A stretch of DNA of 64,000 nt from Bactrocera neohumeralis (lineage: Eukaryota > Arthropoda > Insecta > Diptera > Tephritidae): positions 62,001 to 126,000 of the forward strand of contig NC_065922.1 in the NCBI RefSeq assembly GCF_024586455.1. The letters run 5' to 3'. Below, piece after piece: positions 1 through 11,608 of the stretch. Both the position numbers and the translations under genes were made by a program. Under the pieces are notes generated by a model. The model was not told the origin of the DNA, did not search any database, and saw only the letters and a list, made by a program, of their open reading frames with translations. Positions within the stretch are counted from its first letter, which is position 1, and each line of letters opens with the position of its first letter.

Positions 1-985
1 AGCTTTAAATGATATCATAAGTTCATTTAATAAATCTTTGTAATTTTCCGCTTTATGGTTACCTAGAAAATTTTGAACAACATTCACAAAACATTTCCGG
101 GCGAGTTTTTCCTGATCATTCAGTTTTTCTTCAAAGCTTTTATCCTACATCAATTGCCGCATTTGTGGGCCTACAAATATTCCCTCATTGATTTTCGCCT
201 CGCTGAGTTTAGGGAATTTCTCTTTTAGATATAAAAATCCATCTCCATATTTAGGCATAGCTTTTACAAAATTTTTTATCAGGCCAAGCTTTATGTGCAA
301 CGGTGGTAAAAGTATGCCATCAGGGTTTCCTAGAGGATCATTTTTTTCAAATATAAATCTCATATTTTCGTAAGATTCTTTCATATTAGAACCATGAGCA
401 ATCGGCACTGAAGGAAGTTTGTTTCCGTTATGCAGTAACACTGCTTTCAAACTAGTTTTTGAAGAGTCAATAAACAGTCGCCAGTGACTTGGATCATATT
501 CGAAATTTAATAAATTCACCACAACAGGAACGTTATTACAATGGACTAAATCACGTCCTTCAGAAAAGTAAGGTTTTATTTCATCGTCACGACGTCGAAA
601 ATAAGAAATCTTTGTACCACGAGAAAGTAAATTCCAGTCGTATAATCTAGACCCCAAAAGCTCAGCCTGTTTTTTAGACAGATTTAAATCACATACTAAA
701 TCGTTTAAATCACGTTGTGTCAATAAGTGCGGTTCTTTTGAAGAACAAATTCCGGACTAGAATTTTCACTTTTTGATCGATTTGGAGGCATCGGCACAGG
801 CAGTTCGGCACTATGTAGGATGGGTCTCTTGGCCGAAGACAAGTTTGGATAGTGGATAGTGTGTTTGGATTTGGTAGTAATACCTTTTGTTTGAGTCAAA
901 CAAAAATAACAATCACTTACATGATCCTTTGGTTCCGTCCAAATCATTGGTATAGCAAATGAAAAATGTCTAGATTCTTCTTTAG
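1..985 (-). pseudogene. Broken copy of an uncharacterised arthropod repeat-family protein, cut by the left edge
   Basis: Read on the minus strand. The N-terminal block (about 985-732) has the family pattern FAIPM-W-EPKDHV-DCYFC, then YPN-SSA-RP. The central block (723-145) has LSKKQAELLGSRL, WRLFIDSSKTSLKAVLLHNGN, PIAHGSNMKESYE and LPPLHIKLGLIKNFVKAM. From memory, this family recurs in many arthropod genomes; its function is unknown and its multicopy nature suggests a mobile-element link. Defects: a frameshift near 732-738 between the two blocks; an internal in-frame loss after residue 126 of the central block, where family members carry a Cys-rich CCFLCEWDSR stretch; and a premature TAG at 145-147. 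Past that stop the same frame stays open to base 1 and still matches the family (FLGNHKAENYKDLL). There is no start upstream of 985, where all frames break. I infer a dead copy. Confidence 0.7.
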
Positions 986-1471
986 CCCAACCTAAACGGA
1001 TTTATGTGGAAGGATTTATGTGGATTTGTCTTGATTCCTCACAGGAAAACCAAAATAGTCTCAATAGCACCGTTCAATTAGTGATTTCAAATTTCGACGC
1101 TGAGATGTAAAAGTTAATTCTCCACACACATAACAAAAATTGTCCGGGTTGTTCAAAAACTTTCGTGGTATATTAACGATCTAACTAATGTAAATAAAAT
1201 ATAATTTAGCAAACACAGTAGTTACACAGTCGAGTAAATGCAGTTATGTAAACAAAGAAACGTATACGAGGTCAGAAATGAATATGTAGCTGTCACAAGA
1301 AAACTGGATGTGATAGAAACAAAACTGTTATATATTTTTAATGAGGGTACACCAACATAAATAAAAATCATAACAAAGATCATGTGACAAAAACAATGTT
1401 TACCAGTGTTATATTTTTGTTGTTTAATTCTTACTTTCTTTTCTGTTAATTATTTTTACTATTTTCTGCAT
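986..1471. other. AT-rich non-coding stretch
   Basis: No recognisable coding region. The first 100 bases are probably the ruined 5' part of the neighbouring pseudogene, since two short near-identical strings (ggatttatgtgga) lie at about 1000-1024. I see nothing else. Confidence 0.5.
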
Positions 1472-1493
1472 TATATATATATATATATATATA
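1472..1493. repeat. (TA)n microsatellite
   Basis: Eleven TA units, directly before a degenerate family B repeat. Mini-me type repeats carry TA tracts near their core, so the tract may belong to that element. Confidence 0.9.
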
Positions 1494-1499
1494 CAGTAT

Positions 1500-1760
1500 A
1501 TATATAATGATCTGCCGATTTAGATATGTTCATCTCTCTGTCTGTATGTACGGGAGCTAGGTCCTTCATTTTTGAGATACCAAACTTTTCTCCTCACCAA
1601 GAAGAATATCGCAACATTGTAGAATATATGTAGCTGCCATACACACCGGCTAATTAAAAGTTTTTTGTGCTATAAGTAATCCGCTTGTGAAGAGTATTGT
1701 AGCCTCGTTGTAACCTCTTTGTTTAATATATGTATGAACATATACATATGTACATACGTA
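1500..1760 (+). mobile_element. Degenerate family B (mini-me-like) repeat
   Basis: Shows the order of the better-preserved copy at 3046-4009: CGATTTAG, a short CTGTCTGTATGTACG tract, 'gagctaggtccttcatttttgagatac', a 'tagctgccataca' motif and a tail resembling 'cctgtgaagggtatttagc'. Many substitutions; the ends are not defined. Confidence 0.6.
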
Positions 1761-3045
1761 CAGTACAGTACAGGAAGTAAATCAGGCAATATTATTTAAA
1801 ACCTCTCGGACTACAGAAAAATTATTCGAATAAACTTGTAACACATAAGGGACATCACTCTGGAACCTAGACACAGTTTCTTTCTCTTATTAAGAAATTT
1901 TATTCGACTATATGTTTTTTCGGTTGATAAAATTATAGGATGGTTTCTGGCGAATTTCTTGCACTGTCATATGAATTTAAAAATTCTATTGGCATCCTAT
2001 TGTTAGACTTTACTTACTGATATCGCCGATATCACAGATTTGATTTATATTTGTTTTTACCATGGTTAGAAATTATACTTCGAAAGTGGTTCGATTTGTT
2101 TTGTACCTACATATGTACAGTATGTTTGCATTCAGTTTTCTTTCAATGACTCTGTAATTTTCCACTAATAACCTTTTATGATAGTACTCACCTACGTTTA
2201 CTAACGAAACCATACTCCAGTCAAAAGATTCAACAATGTATGTACATATGTACACACATCGGGGTATTGTAATTTAAAATACATAATTACAGCAACGCAT
2301 GATCCTCCTTATGAGGAAGACCTTTAATGCGGCTATTAGTATATAATTCTGTTAATTTGAAAGTAGCCGATAGGTAGGCGCCATTAATACACAGTACCGG
2401 AAATAATAATAATAGCCGTTAATATTAAAATAATTTGATCCCACCAAACACCTATACTTAAATATGGCGAAAAGGTTAGCCCTAAAGCCATGATGAAATA
2501 TTAATGAAAATTACGTCGATGTGTGTATGTATTGTAGTACTTATTAGGAAGTGGTTGAACGCCGCAACTAATTTATTTTTTGTGAATGCATTGTGATTTC
2601 TGATGAAAACCCGAGGTCACTGCCACTAGGTGCAACTTTACCAATTTATTACAAAGCGCATCAAGATGTATAGCTTAATATTAACAAATATTCCATATTT
2701 AGTTAAAAAATAAAAATTTGACATGCATTGTATACCCTACTTAAATTGAAAATACAAGTTGGTGATATTGATTTCGGGTTGAAATTATTGTACAACGTAA
2801 ACCACAACCCCGAGAAGGAAGGAAATGGATTCATCGTAATTGTTTTCCCATATATGTATGTACATATATAGTATATCTAAGTGTGTTTATCACTAATGTT
2901 ATTTTATGAAGACAATTATGAAAACCAACAGTAAATATGTACTTTCAAAGTTATTTCAATACTTTATTGTTAGCACTAATTTGAACTAAATACTCGTAGT
3001 ATATCGTCCCCTAAAATTCAAACATTTTTCTGTAATGTTACATTA
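1761..3045. other. AT-rich non-coding stretch
   Basis: Contains short palindromic microsatellite runs (catatgtacatacgta near 1740-1770, tatatgtatgtacatata near 2850). Open frames are 60-77 codons with no family resemblance. I see no gene. Confidence 0.6.
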
Positions 3046-4009
3046 TTATACCCTGAACAGGGTATATTAAGTTTGTCACGAAGTTTGTAACACCCAGAAG
3101 GAAGCGTCGGAGACCCTATAAGGTATATATGTATATAAATGATCAGTATGTCGAGCTGAGTCGATTTAGCCATGTCCGTCTGTCTGTCTGTATATATACG
3201 AACTAGTCCCTCAGTTTTTAAGATATCGTTTTGAAATTTTGCAAACGTCATTTTCCCTGCAAGAAGCTGTTCTTTGTCGGAACTGCCATATAAACTGAAC
3301 GATCGGAATCAAGTTCTTGTATGGAAAACTTTCACATTTGGCAAGATATATTCACGAAATTTGGTATAGATTATTTTCTAAGGCAACAACCCTCCCTCAG
3401 TTTTTAAGATATCGTTTTGAAATTTTGCAAACGTCATTTTCCCTGCAAGAAGCTGCTCATTTGTCGGAACTGCCATATAAACTGAACGATCGGAATCAAG
3501 TTCTTGTATGGAAAACTTTCACATTTGGCAAGATATATTCACGAAATTTGGTATAGATTATTTTCTAAGGTAACAATGTAATCTCCGAAGAAATTGTTAA
3601 GATCGGTTAACTATAGCATATAGCTGCCATACAAATTGAACGATCGGAATCAAGTTCTTGTATGGGAAACTGCCTCATCAAGAAATTTGTTATGAGTTAT
3701 TGTTTATAGAAATAATGTAATATCAGAAGAAATTGTGCAGATCGGTTCAATATAGGATACAGCTGCCATACAAAGCGAACGATCGGAATCAAGGGCTTGT
3801 ATGGAAAACTTTCGCATTTGACGTGTTATCTTCACAAAAATTGGCATGGATTACTGCTAAAGGTAACAATATAATCTCCGAAAAATTGTTCAGAACGAAT
3901 TACTATTGCATATAGCTTCCATACAAACTGAACATATAGTTACTAACAGAAAGGCACCTGTGAAGGGTATTTAGCTTCGGTGAAACCGAAGTTAACGTTT
4001 TTTCTTGTT
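3046..4009 (+). mobile_element. Family B repeat (mini-me/Helentron-like, non-autonomous), longest copy
   Basis: Starts with a short palindrome (ACCCTGAACAGGGT, about 3050-3063), has a (GTCT)n tract at 3176-3190 next to TATATATACG, and ends with a small hairpin (CTTCGG...CCGAAG, about 3974-3991) followed by a T-rich tail ending in cttgtt. No coding capacity. The (GTCY)n tract and TA-rich core fit the published mini-me/DINE-1 description. Helentron ancestry is an inference from that and from the 3' hairpin. The body is made of related units carrying 'agctgccatacaaactgaacgatcggaatcaa'. The insertion rule is best seen in the nested copy at 38610-39150. Confidence 0.75.
3208..3579 (+). repeat. 186-bp tandem duplication inside family B
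   Basis: The segment starting 'ccctcagtttttaagatatcg' at 3208 repeats at 3394 (period 186) almost base for base, ending at 'attttctaagg'. Two more divergent units of about 130 bp follow to 3900. The shorter copy at 38610 has a single unit, so the duplication is local to this copy. Confidence 0.85.
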
Positions 4010-6478
4010 CTGAATTTGAAAAACGATATGTGGTTTAGTTAACGACACAAGTATGAAATGAAATGAAATGTTTCACGAGCTTCGTTAAAAATTAAGAATT
4101 TTCGAACATATAATATGTAGTAAATATATAACTCGGCTAACACTTTGCACAAACGAGTACCCAATGTTTTGCATACTTTGGTATCATCGGTCATATCATA
4201 CTAGTACCTTGACAAACAATCGAAAGATAATCTATTTCAATGGGTATTCTCACATAGAAAATATCCTATAACAAGCTCGAAATTATATCACAAATTACAA
4301 AACCCAAAACAGTAGTAGCAACTCTAACCAAGCCGCTAACAAATGCATTATTATTATTATAAATATGTACTTTTATAAGAAAGAATATGTGAAGCCAGAC
4401 TATAAAATTCATATCTGTATATAGTATATACTTTTATGTGCATACACACTCGTACATCTATACATGATGAACATTTATCAGCGGTAATGAACTTCAGTGA
4501 AAAGAAAATATTTTACTATAGTTCGCCGCCTTTAAAGTCGGCACGATATTAATGCTTTGTTATTCAGAAGTAAAATAAAAATAAATATGTTCATATAATG
4601 AAGTGAAGCATAGGTAGCAACAGAAGAATGGATCATTGCCAAAGCGATTCGTAATGCAGTGGCTGTCGATAGCATTTACGAACGATTGTGGGTTGGACCA
4701 CTTAATGCAGGTTACGCAGCAAAATGTTGAGTCGTCAATGAAGTTGGTTAGTGGAGTTTAGACAAAAGACGGAGACTAGATACGTTCACATATGCCGCAA
4801 TAAATATACATATATAAATTTATGTATATATAGTCAGTTATGTGGTGTTTCATTCATTCATGAAATTTGAGATTAAATTGCTTAACTATTCCATTTTCTG
4901 TATCTAGCTTCGTTTTGTTATGTTTTCTTCTTCGATTTCTTTACAAATTTCAAACCAACTTTAACGAGTAGCATGAAAAATTGTTTCAAGTCTTGGTTTT
5001 GAACAATATACATAATTCTAATGACAATGGCTCTTTTGTGAAGATTATCGAACCCATTTAACTCGTTCAATAATGTTTGAGTTGTTATATTTCTTTTCTT
5101 GGCAGTAGTAGACGACATAAAAAAATAATTATAACACCTCGTTAGTTGTTCATTTCATTGATTTTCGGTAGCACAATCGATCTGAATGTCTACACAATCA
5201 ACCAATCCTATTAAAACTGACACCTCTGCATGTCAGTTATGCCTCCACCACGCACAGACTGCAGAGAAGGGTCATTACTACTATGTACATATGTATGTAT
5301 ATTTTACCTGCTATATTATGTATTTGTTTGGAACAAAAATACATAACTTTGAGAGGACTTTATCTATACTTATGTTTGTTGGAATATAAAATTAATTGAA
5401 AAAAATTTTGTAATTATAACGAAATTTAGTTAGGCTTACTTTATATTAAAGTACATTTAAAATAATAATGGTCGTTACATAAATCATTTTAAGTTTGCTT
5501 CATTAATGTACAAAATTAAAAAGTAGAGGACTAGAATTTATCCATGATCACGTACCTGAATTCAAGTTATAAAAGTAAAAACAACATTCGGAGTATTGAT
5601 ACACTATATTATGAATATATGTGTACAAGTGTTTGTGGAGGAGAATCATACTCATAGCCTCTGCTATGTTAAAGCATATAACGCATTAAATGACCATATA
5701 AATGTGAGTTTGTTTAAACGAGTCAGCAATCACCGAGCCACTGTGAGCCAAAGCACGACTGCTATTCTAAGCCGGAAGTTGAGCCGATTTTAGTTTTTAT
5801 TGTCACATCGACGCGAAGTGAAAAGTATGATGGTTTGTGTTGTACAATAAATATTAATATGATTTCACTTATACATATGTAGGTGTATACATATGAATGT
5901 GCACATACACTTAGTCATGCCAAAAACTGAATTTTTGCGCTTCATGGCTTTATTAATTTCTATACATATATACTAGAAAAGCTGTAGGCTAATATACTTT
6001 TAATAAGGCTCATAAATACATTTACGAAAAGTGAGGATTGGGAAGTAAGCATGAATGTCAGCCTTAAATTCCCATTTAATGATAAATATTATATATAAAT
6101 CTACCATAAGTATGACTTTTTTTGTACATTTTACTTCTCAAGTCCTTTCTCCTGCAAGTATTATTATTTATCTATTTCAAGAAGGGAGAACTAACCTCAC
6201 ATTGATCTTGTCGATTATATTGATATTATTAAAAAGTATGTGCATTCGTAAGATTGTTCATGATGATTTGGATTTGTGAAATTTTGTTTTGAAATTTTGA
6301 CCGTTAAGAGTTTAATCTAAATACAAAACTGTCTGTAATATTTCTACTTTTCTGAGATGCTTCTGAGATTTCTACATAAGTGAATGGCATAATGATTGTT
6401 AAAATACGTCCGCATAATTTTACTGAGATAACTTACGCTAATACCTAACATGTTGATAATACATAAGTATGTGGAGTA
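4010..6478. other. Non-coding stretch, no gene seen
   Basis: AT-rich with scattered microsatellites. Open frames of 60-75 codons (for example minus 4918-5118, plus 5596-5793, plus 6055-6279) have no recognisable domain and no codon-like composition. Nothing else is seen. Confidence 0.55.
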
Positions 6479-6480
6479 TA

Positions 6481-7383
6481 CAAAGTGCGTTCCAAAGTAA
6501 ACAGGACTTTTTGAATCTAGCGCCCTCTGGTAGCGCCATCTATTTGTCGACTGGTGCGTTAGAATCTGCTATCTTTATCGATTGTCCAGTGAGAATTTCA
6601 TGACATTTCATGAATTGGAAGTGAAGTTATTGCGTTTTAAGTGCAGGATGTTTGTGTTATCGGTGCGAAAATGAGCTTCGAACAAAGAGCCAACATTAAA
6701 TTTTGTTTTAAAAGTGGTAAAACTTTGACCGAAACGTTTCAGTTGATGAAACAAGTTTATGGCGATGATTGCCTATCCCGTATCAGAGTGTACGAGTGGT
6801 TTCGACGTTTTCAAAGTGGTAGTGAGGACATAAATGATGATCAACAAGTGGGCCAATCAAAATTCGTGATCACCGGAAATTCCATCGAAATCACTGAATC
6901 ATTGAAATTCATGGAAATGGAATTGAACATCTCAAAAACATCGATTTATCGCATTTTGACCGAACATTTGGGCTTACGAAAGGTGTGTGCACGGTTTGTT
7001 CCACAGAAATCGGCTGACGACCAAAAATTGCTCAGAATCCAAAATTCGAAGCACGATTATTTGTCCAAATATCACATTTTAACCATTAACCACTGCCCGC
7101 ATTCACCTGATATGGCCCGTGCGACTTCTTCCTTTTCGGAAAAATGCATTTGCCCGTGAAAGGAAGGCGTTATGCAGACATAGAGTCCATTCAAAAGGCT
7201 TGCTCCGGCATACTGGCGGCCATACCGGCCAACGAGCTAAAACACTCGTTCGACATGCTTTTGGATTGTGCAAAAAGCTGTATTGAAGCAGAAGGAGACT
7301 ATTTTGAATAAAATAAATTGATTTTGCCAAAAAATCCATTTGTTCTGTTTCTCTAAGTCCTGTTTTCTTTGGAACGCGCCTTG
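6481..7383 (+). mobile_element. Internally deleted mariner element with both inverted repeats
   Basis: 903 bp, flanked by the TA target duplication (6479-6480 and 7384-7385). The ends are inverted repeats of about 29 bp (5' CAAAGTGCGTTCCAAAGTAA..., 3' the complement of CAAGGCGCGTTCCAAAGAAA...) with about three mismatches. A full mariner is about 1.3 kb; roughly 400 bp of the transposase centre is missing. It is probably no longer autonomous but could still be cut by a related transposase. Confidence 0.92.
6671..7311 (+). pseudogene. Mariner transposase remnant, catalytic core deleted
   Basis: The start ATG at 6671 opens MSFEQRANIKFCFKSGKT, the usual mariner N-terminus. Next come the two helix-turn-helix regions (LSRIRVYEWFRRFQSG; ISKTSIYRILTEHLGLRKVC). 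After 'LLRIQNSK' (about 7050) the frame jumps to the late catalytic region (PHSPDMA). The segments with the first two catalytic aspartates (GDE and HDN motifs) are gone. A one-base deletion near 7113 shifts the frame; in the shifted frame the C-terminus continues as PCDFFLF (third aspartate) to DYFE and a TAA at 7309-7311. The product would not be an active transposase. Confidence 0.9.
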
Positions 7384-7385
7384 TA

Positions 7386-10065
7386 TGACAGAAAATATAA
7401 CGAATGGAAATATGGGGATGGATATAACCCATGTCCACGATAAATACTTATATTAATTGTATGGGGATTAAAATTCTTCAATTTTAAAAACCAAATCATA
7501 TCATGTTTAAAATAACATGTTTACGCGATTTCAGTAAAATATCTCACATGTTGACCTTTATACTTTAACAAGAAGATAATCATAGATGCGCCTACCCAAT
7601 ATGATCCTCTGTACCGAATTTAACTTTCAAACGTTTTCGATAAGTTTGCTACAATTTCGAACACGTTCATCGTTAGTAAAGAATTGGAATATTTCGCCAA
7701 AAATTACATTGAGCATTAACATTTCGAACATAGGAATAACTAAACAATGTTCCATTTTTATAAATACTGGTAGTATAATTCATAATGTGCTGAAGCATGA
7801 CATGAAAAATTGTTATATACAAATTTGTTTAAGCCGTTTCAAAGTAAATATGTAAATTTAATTACTTTTCAAATGTCAGGTGCTAAATGATAGCATCAAA
7901 AATGTTAAATTAAATAGGTTGAAAACTGAAATTAAGCCAAATTTACAGATTTAGCTGACAGCTACAGAAGCACCATAAATATTACATGAACCGAGAAAGT
8001 ATTTATCTAATAAAATAATACAATGAATTTATTTTTCCACCACCGTTCTCTCCCCAGCGTCAGCAGAAGAATGACTTCGACAGAGCCAAAAACAACAAGT
8101 GTGGCTATACCTATTTGCTACACACCACTAACCAACGCACTTAAAAAAGTTATGTCTATTCATATAGGAAAGCAACTGACAACACGCAGAGTAACACGAA
8201 CAATCCGATCGCTTTACCAGCCAAATGGTTTTGCAGTATGACTGGTCACCACCACAACCGGAAGCGATGGTTATCTCCCTCCGTCACCCGTACACTTGAC
8301 CACTAAAATTATTCCAGCGTGCGTTAAAAAATAATTGCGAGAGCCAATATGAAAGGAAACACCTTTAAAAACTAGTAACACAGTGACTAAATTTATATAA
8401 TTTGAAACTGTTTCGCTTTTATAAAGGTAAATAATTACAATTAGTATAAATTATGTAAATCTTGTGTTAAATATAGATAGACTATGTGTTAAGTATACAA
8501 AAAAAAAAACATATGTACCCATGCACACTTTTATTACAATTATGCATGTGAGTTCCATTAGCTAAGAAAAATAAAAATTCTAGCGAACTAAAAAAAATTA
8601 CATTTGTATTATGATCTATATTGTTCGATTTAATCTATTTTATTTTATTTATTTAAATTAACTCATTTATGGTTCAAGACACTCTCTGAAAAGTTAAACG
8701 TTAAACTCAGAACACTCAATATATCAGATTTATTAAGATATGCACAGATTGTAAACATTTCTTAATTATTTTTCTAACTCTTTAACTTTTTAAGTTTATG
8801 TAAAATGTTTTCAGGATTTATACACAATTTCTAAAAAGGCAACATTGTGTGATGTTTTCATAGACAGTTTTTCATGTAACAAATGGCAAATCGAAATTTC
8901 AAAACAAGGAAATAAATTTCCTTAAGAAATCATGTTAAATAGACATTATATCTCGTCTTCGATTTCACAAATAGTAAACATAAATTCTCAGCTTGTTTAT
9001 TGTTGAATTTTATAACTCTTTCTTTTTGGGAAAATTTAGTTTTTATCATTAAGCTAATTACTTTTATTATCAAATTCCTCTAAAAGCAACATATAATAAA
9101 AATTAACTATTGTCAATGATCATATTTAGTAAGTTCTTAACGCTTCTACTTAAAAAAAACCGTGGAAATTATCGGATTGTTGTATCAACAATTTTCCATT
9201 TTGATTAGCTATGAAACTATGTATACTTTTTTTAATTTTTTATTATTATTGATACTTGAAATTATATACATCGTCATATTTCTAGAAAGGAAAGAAAGAA
9301 GTATAGATTTGTAGTATATACTGCAACGGTACAACATATCGTAATTATAATTTAAAAATGTTAGAAAAATGGTAAAAAAAAACCTGTAAAGACAGGAGGA
9401 ATTAATACCGCTTTGATAGAAAAATTTGAAATATTCAATTGTTCAAACGTCATTTGTTTATTTTAATTAGTTTTTTTACAATTCACAGGAATATCTAATT
9501 TTCGGTACGGACTATTCGTAGCTCTTCCTTACTTGCTTAGTATGTATTTAGTATGTCGAGTTACGAGCGAAACATATCAGCAACATAAGGAAAAAATTAA
9601 TTCATTTAGGTAATACATACCGACGTATATAAATGCATACCTATGTGTACCTACAACTCATCGGATTGCATGTTTACGAATGTATGAGCAAAAATTCAAC
9701 GTTGCGGAAAACGCAACTCACGAATAAAAAAACATCATGCGATAAGCAAACATTTTACGATTGCATTTACGATTACATAAGAAAATATTATTTACAATTA
9801 ATCGCATTTAGCACAAGCAAGTTACCACCTGTTCACTGGATAAACTGCAAGACTGTAATTGAAGTTGTTTGCCTCATGTTTTAAAGAGGATACATTTACG
9901 TATGGAATTTAGCTGTCCAATTTAAAATAAATCAGAATGATTTCAAAAATATATGTATATATATCATGAAAGTATTTATATTAAAGTTGGACAGTCATTG
10001 ATTGGAAACCTCTAAAATATTGTCAAAGTGTCAAACTGTTTCACTTATCTCTTAAACTGAATTCA
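7386..10065. other. Non-coding stretch, no gene seen
   Basis: Very AT-rich except for 8030-8310, which is less AT-rich and has a 72-codon open frame (8023-8241) with no recognisable domain. I looked for TE coding motifs on both strands and saw none. Confidence 0.55.
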
Positions 10066-10070
10066 ATAAA

Positions 10071-10452
10071 AAACAAGAAGAAAACTTAAGCAATAATTAA
10101 TCAATAAGTTAAATGAAAAAGCTTTTCATACAAGCACTTGATGCCGATCGTTCAGGTTGTATTATAGCTATATGCTTTAGTGATTCGATCTGAACAATTT
10201 CTTCGAGGATTGTACCGTTGCCTTGGACTATAACACACATCAAATTTGAGAAAGATATATCCTCAAATTAAATAGTTTTCCATACAGCCACTTGACTAGT
10301 TCGCATATTTACTGAAAGACGAACAGAGAGGCGGACGGACATGGCTAAATCAACTCAGCTTCATTTATCTACTGATCGTTTATATATATATTTTATAAGG
10401 TCTCCTTTTGGGTGTTACAAACTTCGTGGCAAACTTAATACACTCTGTCCAG
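10071..10452 (-). mobile_element. Family B repeat, minus strand
   Basis: The reverse complement shows the family landmarks in order: a degraded gtgtattaagtttg start at about 10440, gtttgtaacacccaaaaggaga, cgatcagtagataaatgaagctgagttgatttagccatgtccgtccgcc, 'ttgtatggaaaa' and a tail ending in cttgttt at 10071. Degenerate; no coding. Confidence 0.7.
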
Positions 10453-10469
10453 TTTTCATTCACTTAATT

Positions 10470-10879
10470 TTGCAAAGTCATTATGTTAGATGAAGTTTCA
10501 AATGTTGGGTATATGGGTGCCATGGTTGGTATTGACCTCATTTTACTTACTCTTAAATACAAGGACACACTGTTATTAGAGAGACACGCTCTCTAAACTT
10601 TTTTAAGATATTTCACAAGTTCGGACGTTCGAAAATATTTACATATGTTAGCTATACGGGGGCTACAAATGGGGTATTAACCCGTTCCTATAAACTATTA
10701 TCAAGATGATCTGTTTGATTTTCCATAATATGTTAGGCCTAATTTCACCCATATTCACAGAGTATGAAGAAATACTAGGGTTCTTCTAGATTTACGATTA
10801 ACGGTATTTCGGAGACATGGCAGACAGACATTCTATATCTTTTATTACACATTTGCAGCCGAAGTTCGAAGATTTATTG
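10470..10879 (+). mobile_element. Possible degenerate family A repeat (host of the hAT MITE)
   Basis: Short blocks (acacactgttat...cacgctctc, 'cgaaaatatttacatatgttagctatacgggggcta') follow the order seen in the family A copies at 18586 and 61311. Similarity is patchy, so the call is weak. Confidence 0.35.
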
Positions 10880-10887
10880 GACTTGCC

Positions 10888-11600
10888 CAGTGGCGTAGCT
10901 AGGGGGGAAGGAGGGCGAAGGGGGCCGTCGCCCCAGACGCAACGTCTTGGGGGCGGCAAAACGGTCTTCGCTGTTTTTTAATATTCAGAAAAATACTTCA
11001 ACAATTTTTTTTACAAAATTTATTATAAAAGATAAAGAGTTGTACACTCACAATGAAATGATCTAAATAACAATGAAAAATATTAATTTTTACTCGAATA
11101 CTCTTCAGTCTTTAAATTTGTCTTAAATCTTTTGGCTTATATCTTTCTTAAAAATAGTGAAGGAACTTAAAGATCCACTTTTCTAGCTTTGTCTAGCGAC
11201 GTGTCACTCTCACAGTTACCCTATGCTTTGAATGTAACAACTACTTTTATTTCTTCAAATTTTCAAAAATGTCATTTCAAAACTCCAATTCGGGCAAAAA
11301 TTCCTGCAAATTGTGTCAAAAGTGTACAATATATAGGGCGAAAATGGGTTTTTTCTATGGCTTTTAATAAGATGTCTTGTAAATTTACTATCAATTTCCT
11401 CAAAACCCGTTTGTGAGAATTTTGGAACTTCAGAATTTGTATGGCTTCTAGCTCCTAAATTTTATATACTTAATATCGAAGATATTTTATAAAAATTCAC
11501 TTTTGTTCGAACCACCTCATGAAACTTGTAGGTAGGTAGATAAAAGGGGGCGGTAGAACATCCTTGGCCCCGGGCGTCCGAAGTTGTACCTACGCCACTG
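10888..11600. mobile_element. 713-bp hAT-type MITE with 8-bp target duplication
   Basis: Ends are CAGTGGCGTAG... and ...CTACGCCACTG (11-bp perfect inverted repeats). The flanks are an exact 8-bp direct repeat GACTTGCC (10880-10887 and 11601-11608), the size made by hAT transposases. G/C-rich blocks lie just inside each end (ggggggaaggagggcg; cttggccccgggcg). The interior is AT-rich with no transposase. A second, 5'-truncated copy lies at 27163-27716 in the same orientation, which confirms a dispersed family. The 75-codon open frame at 11189 lies wholly within it and is spurious. Confidence 0.88.
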
Positions 11601-11608
11601 GACTTGCC

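Noticed and set aside
4918..5118. 66-codon minus-strand frame (MSSTTAKKRNITTQTLL...)
   Set aside because: Starts with a plausible protein-like sequence, but no family, promoter or splice context.
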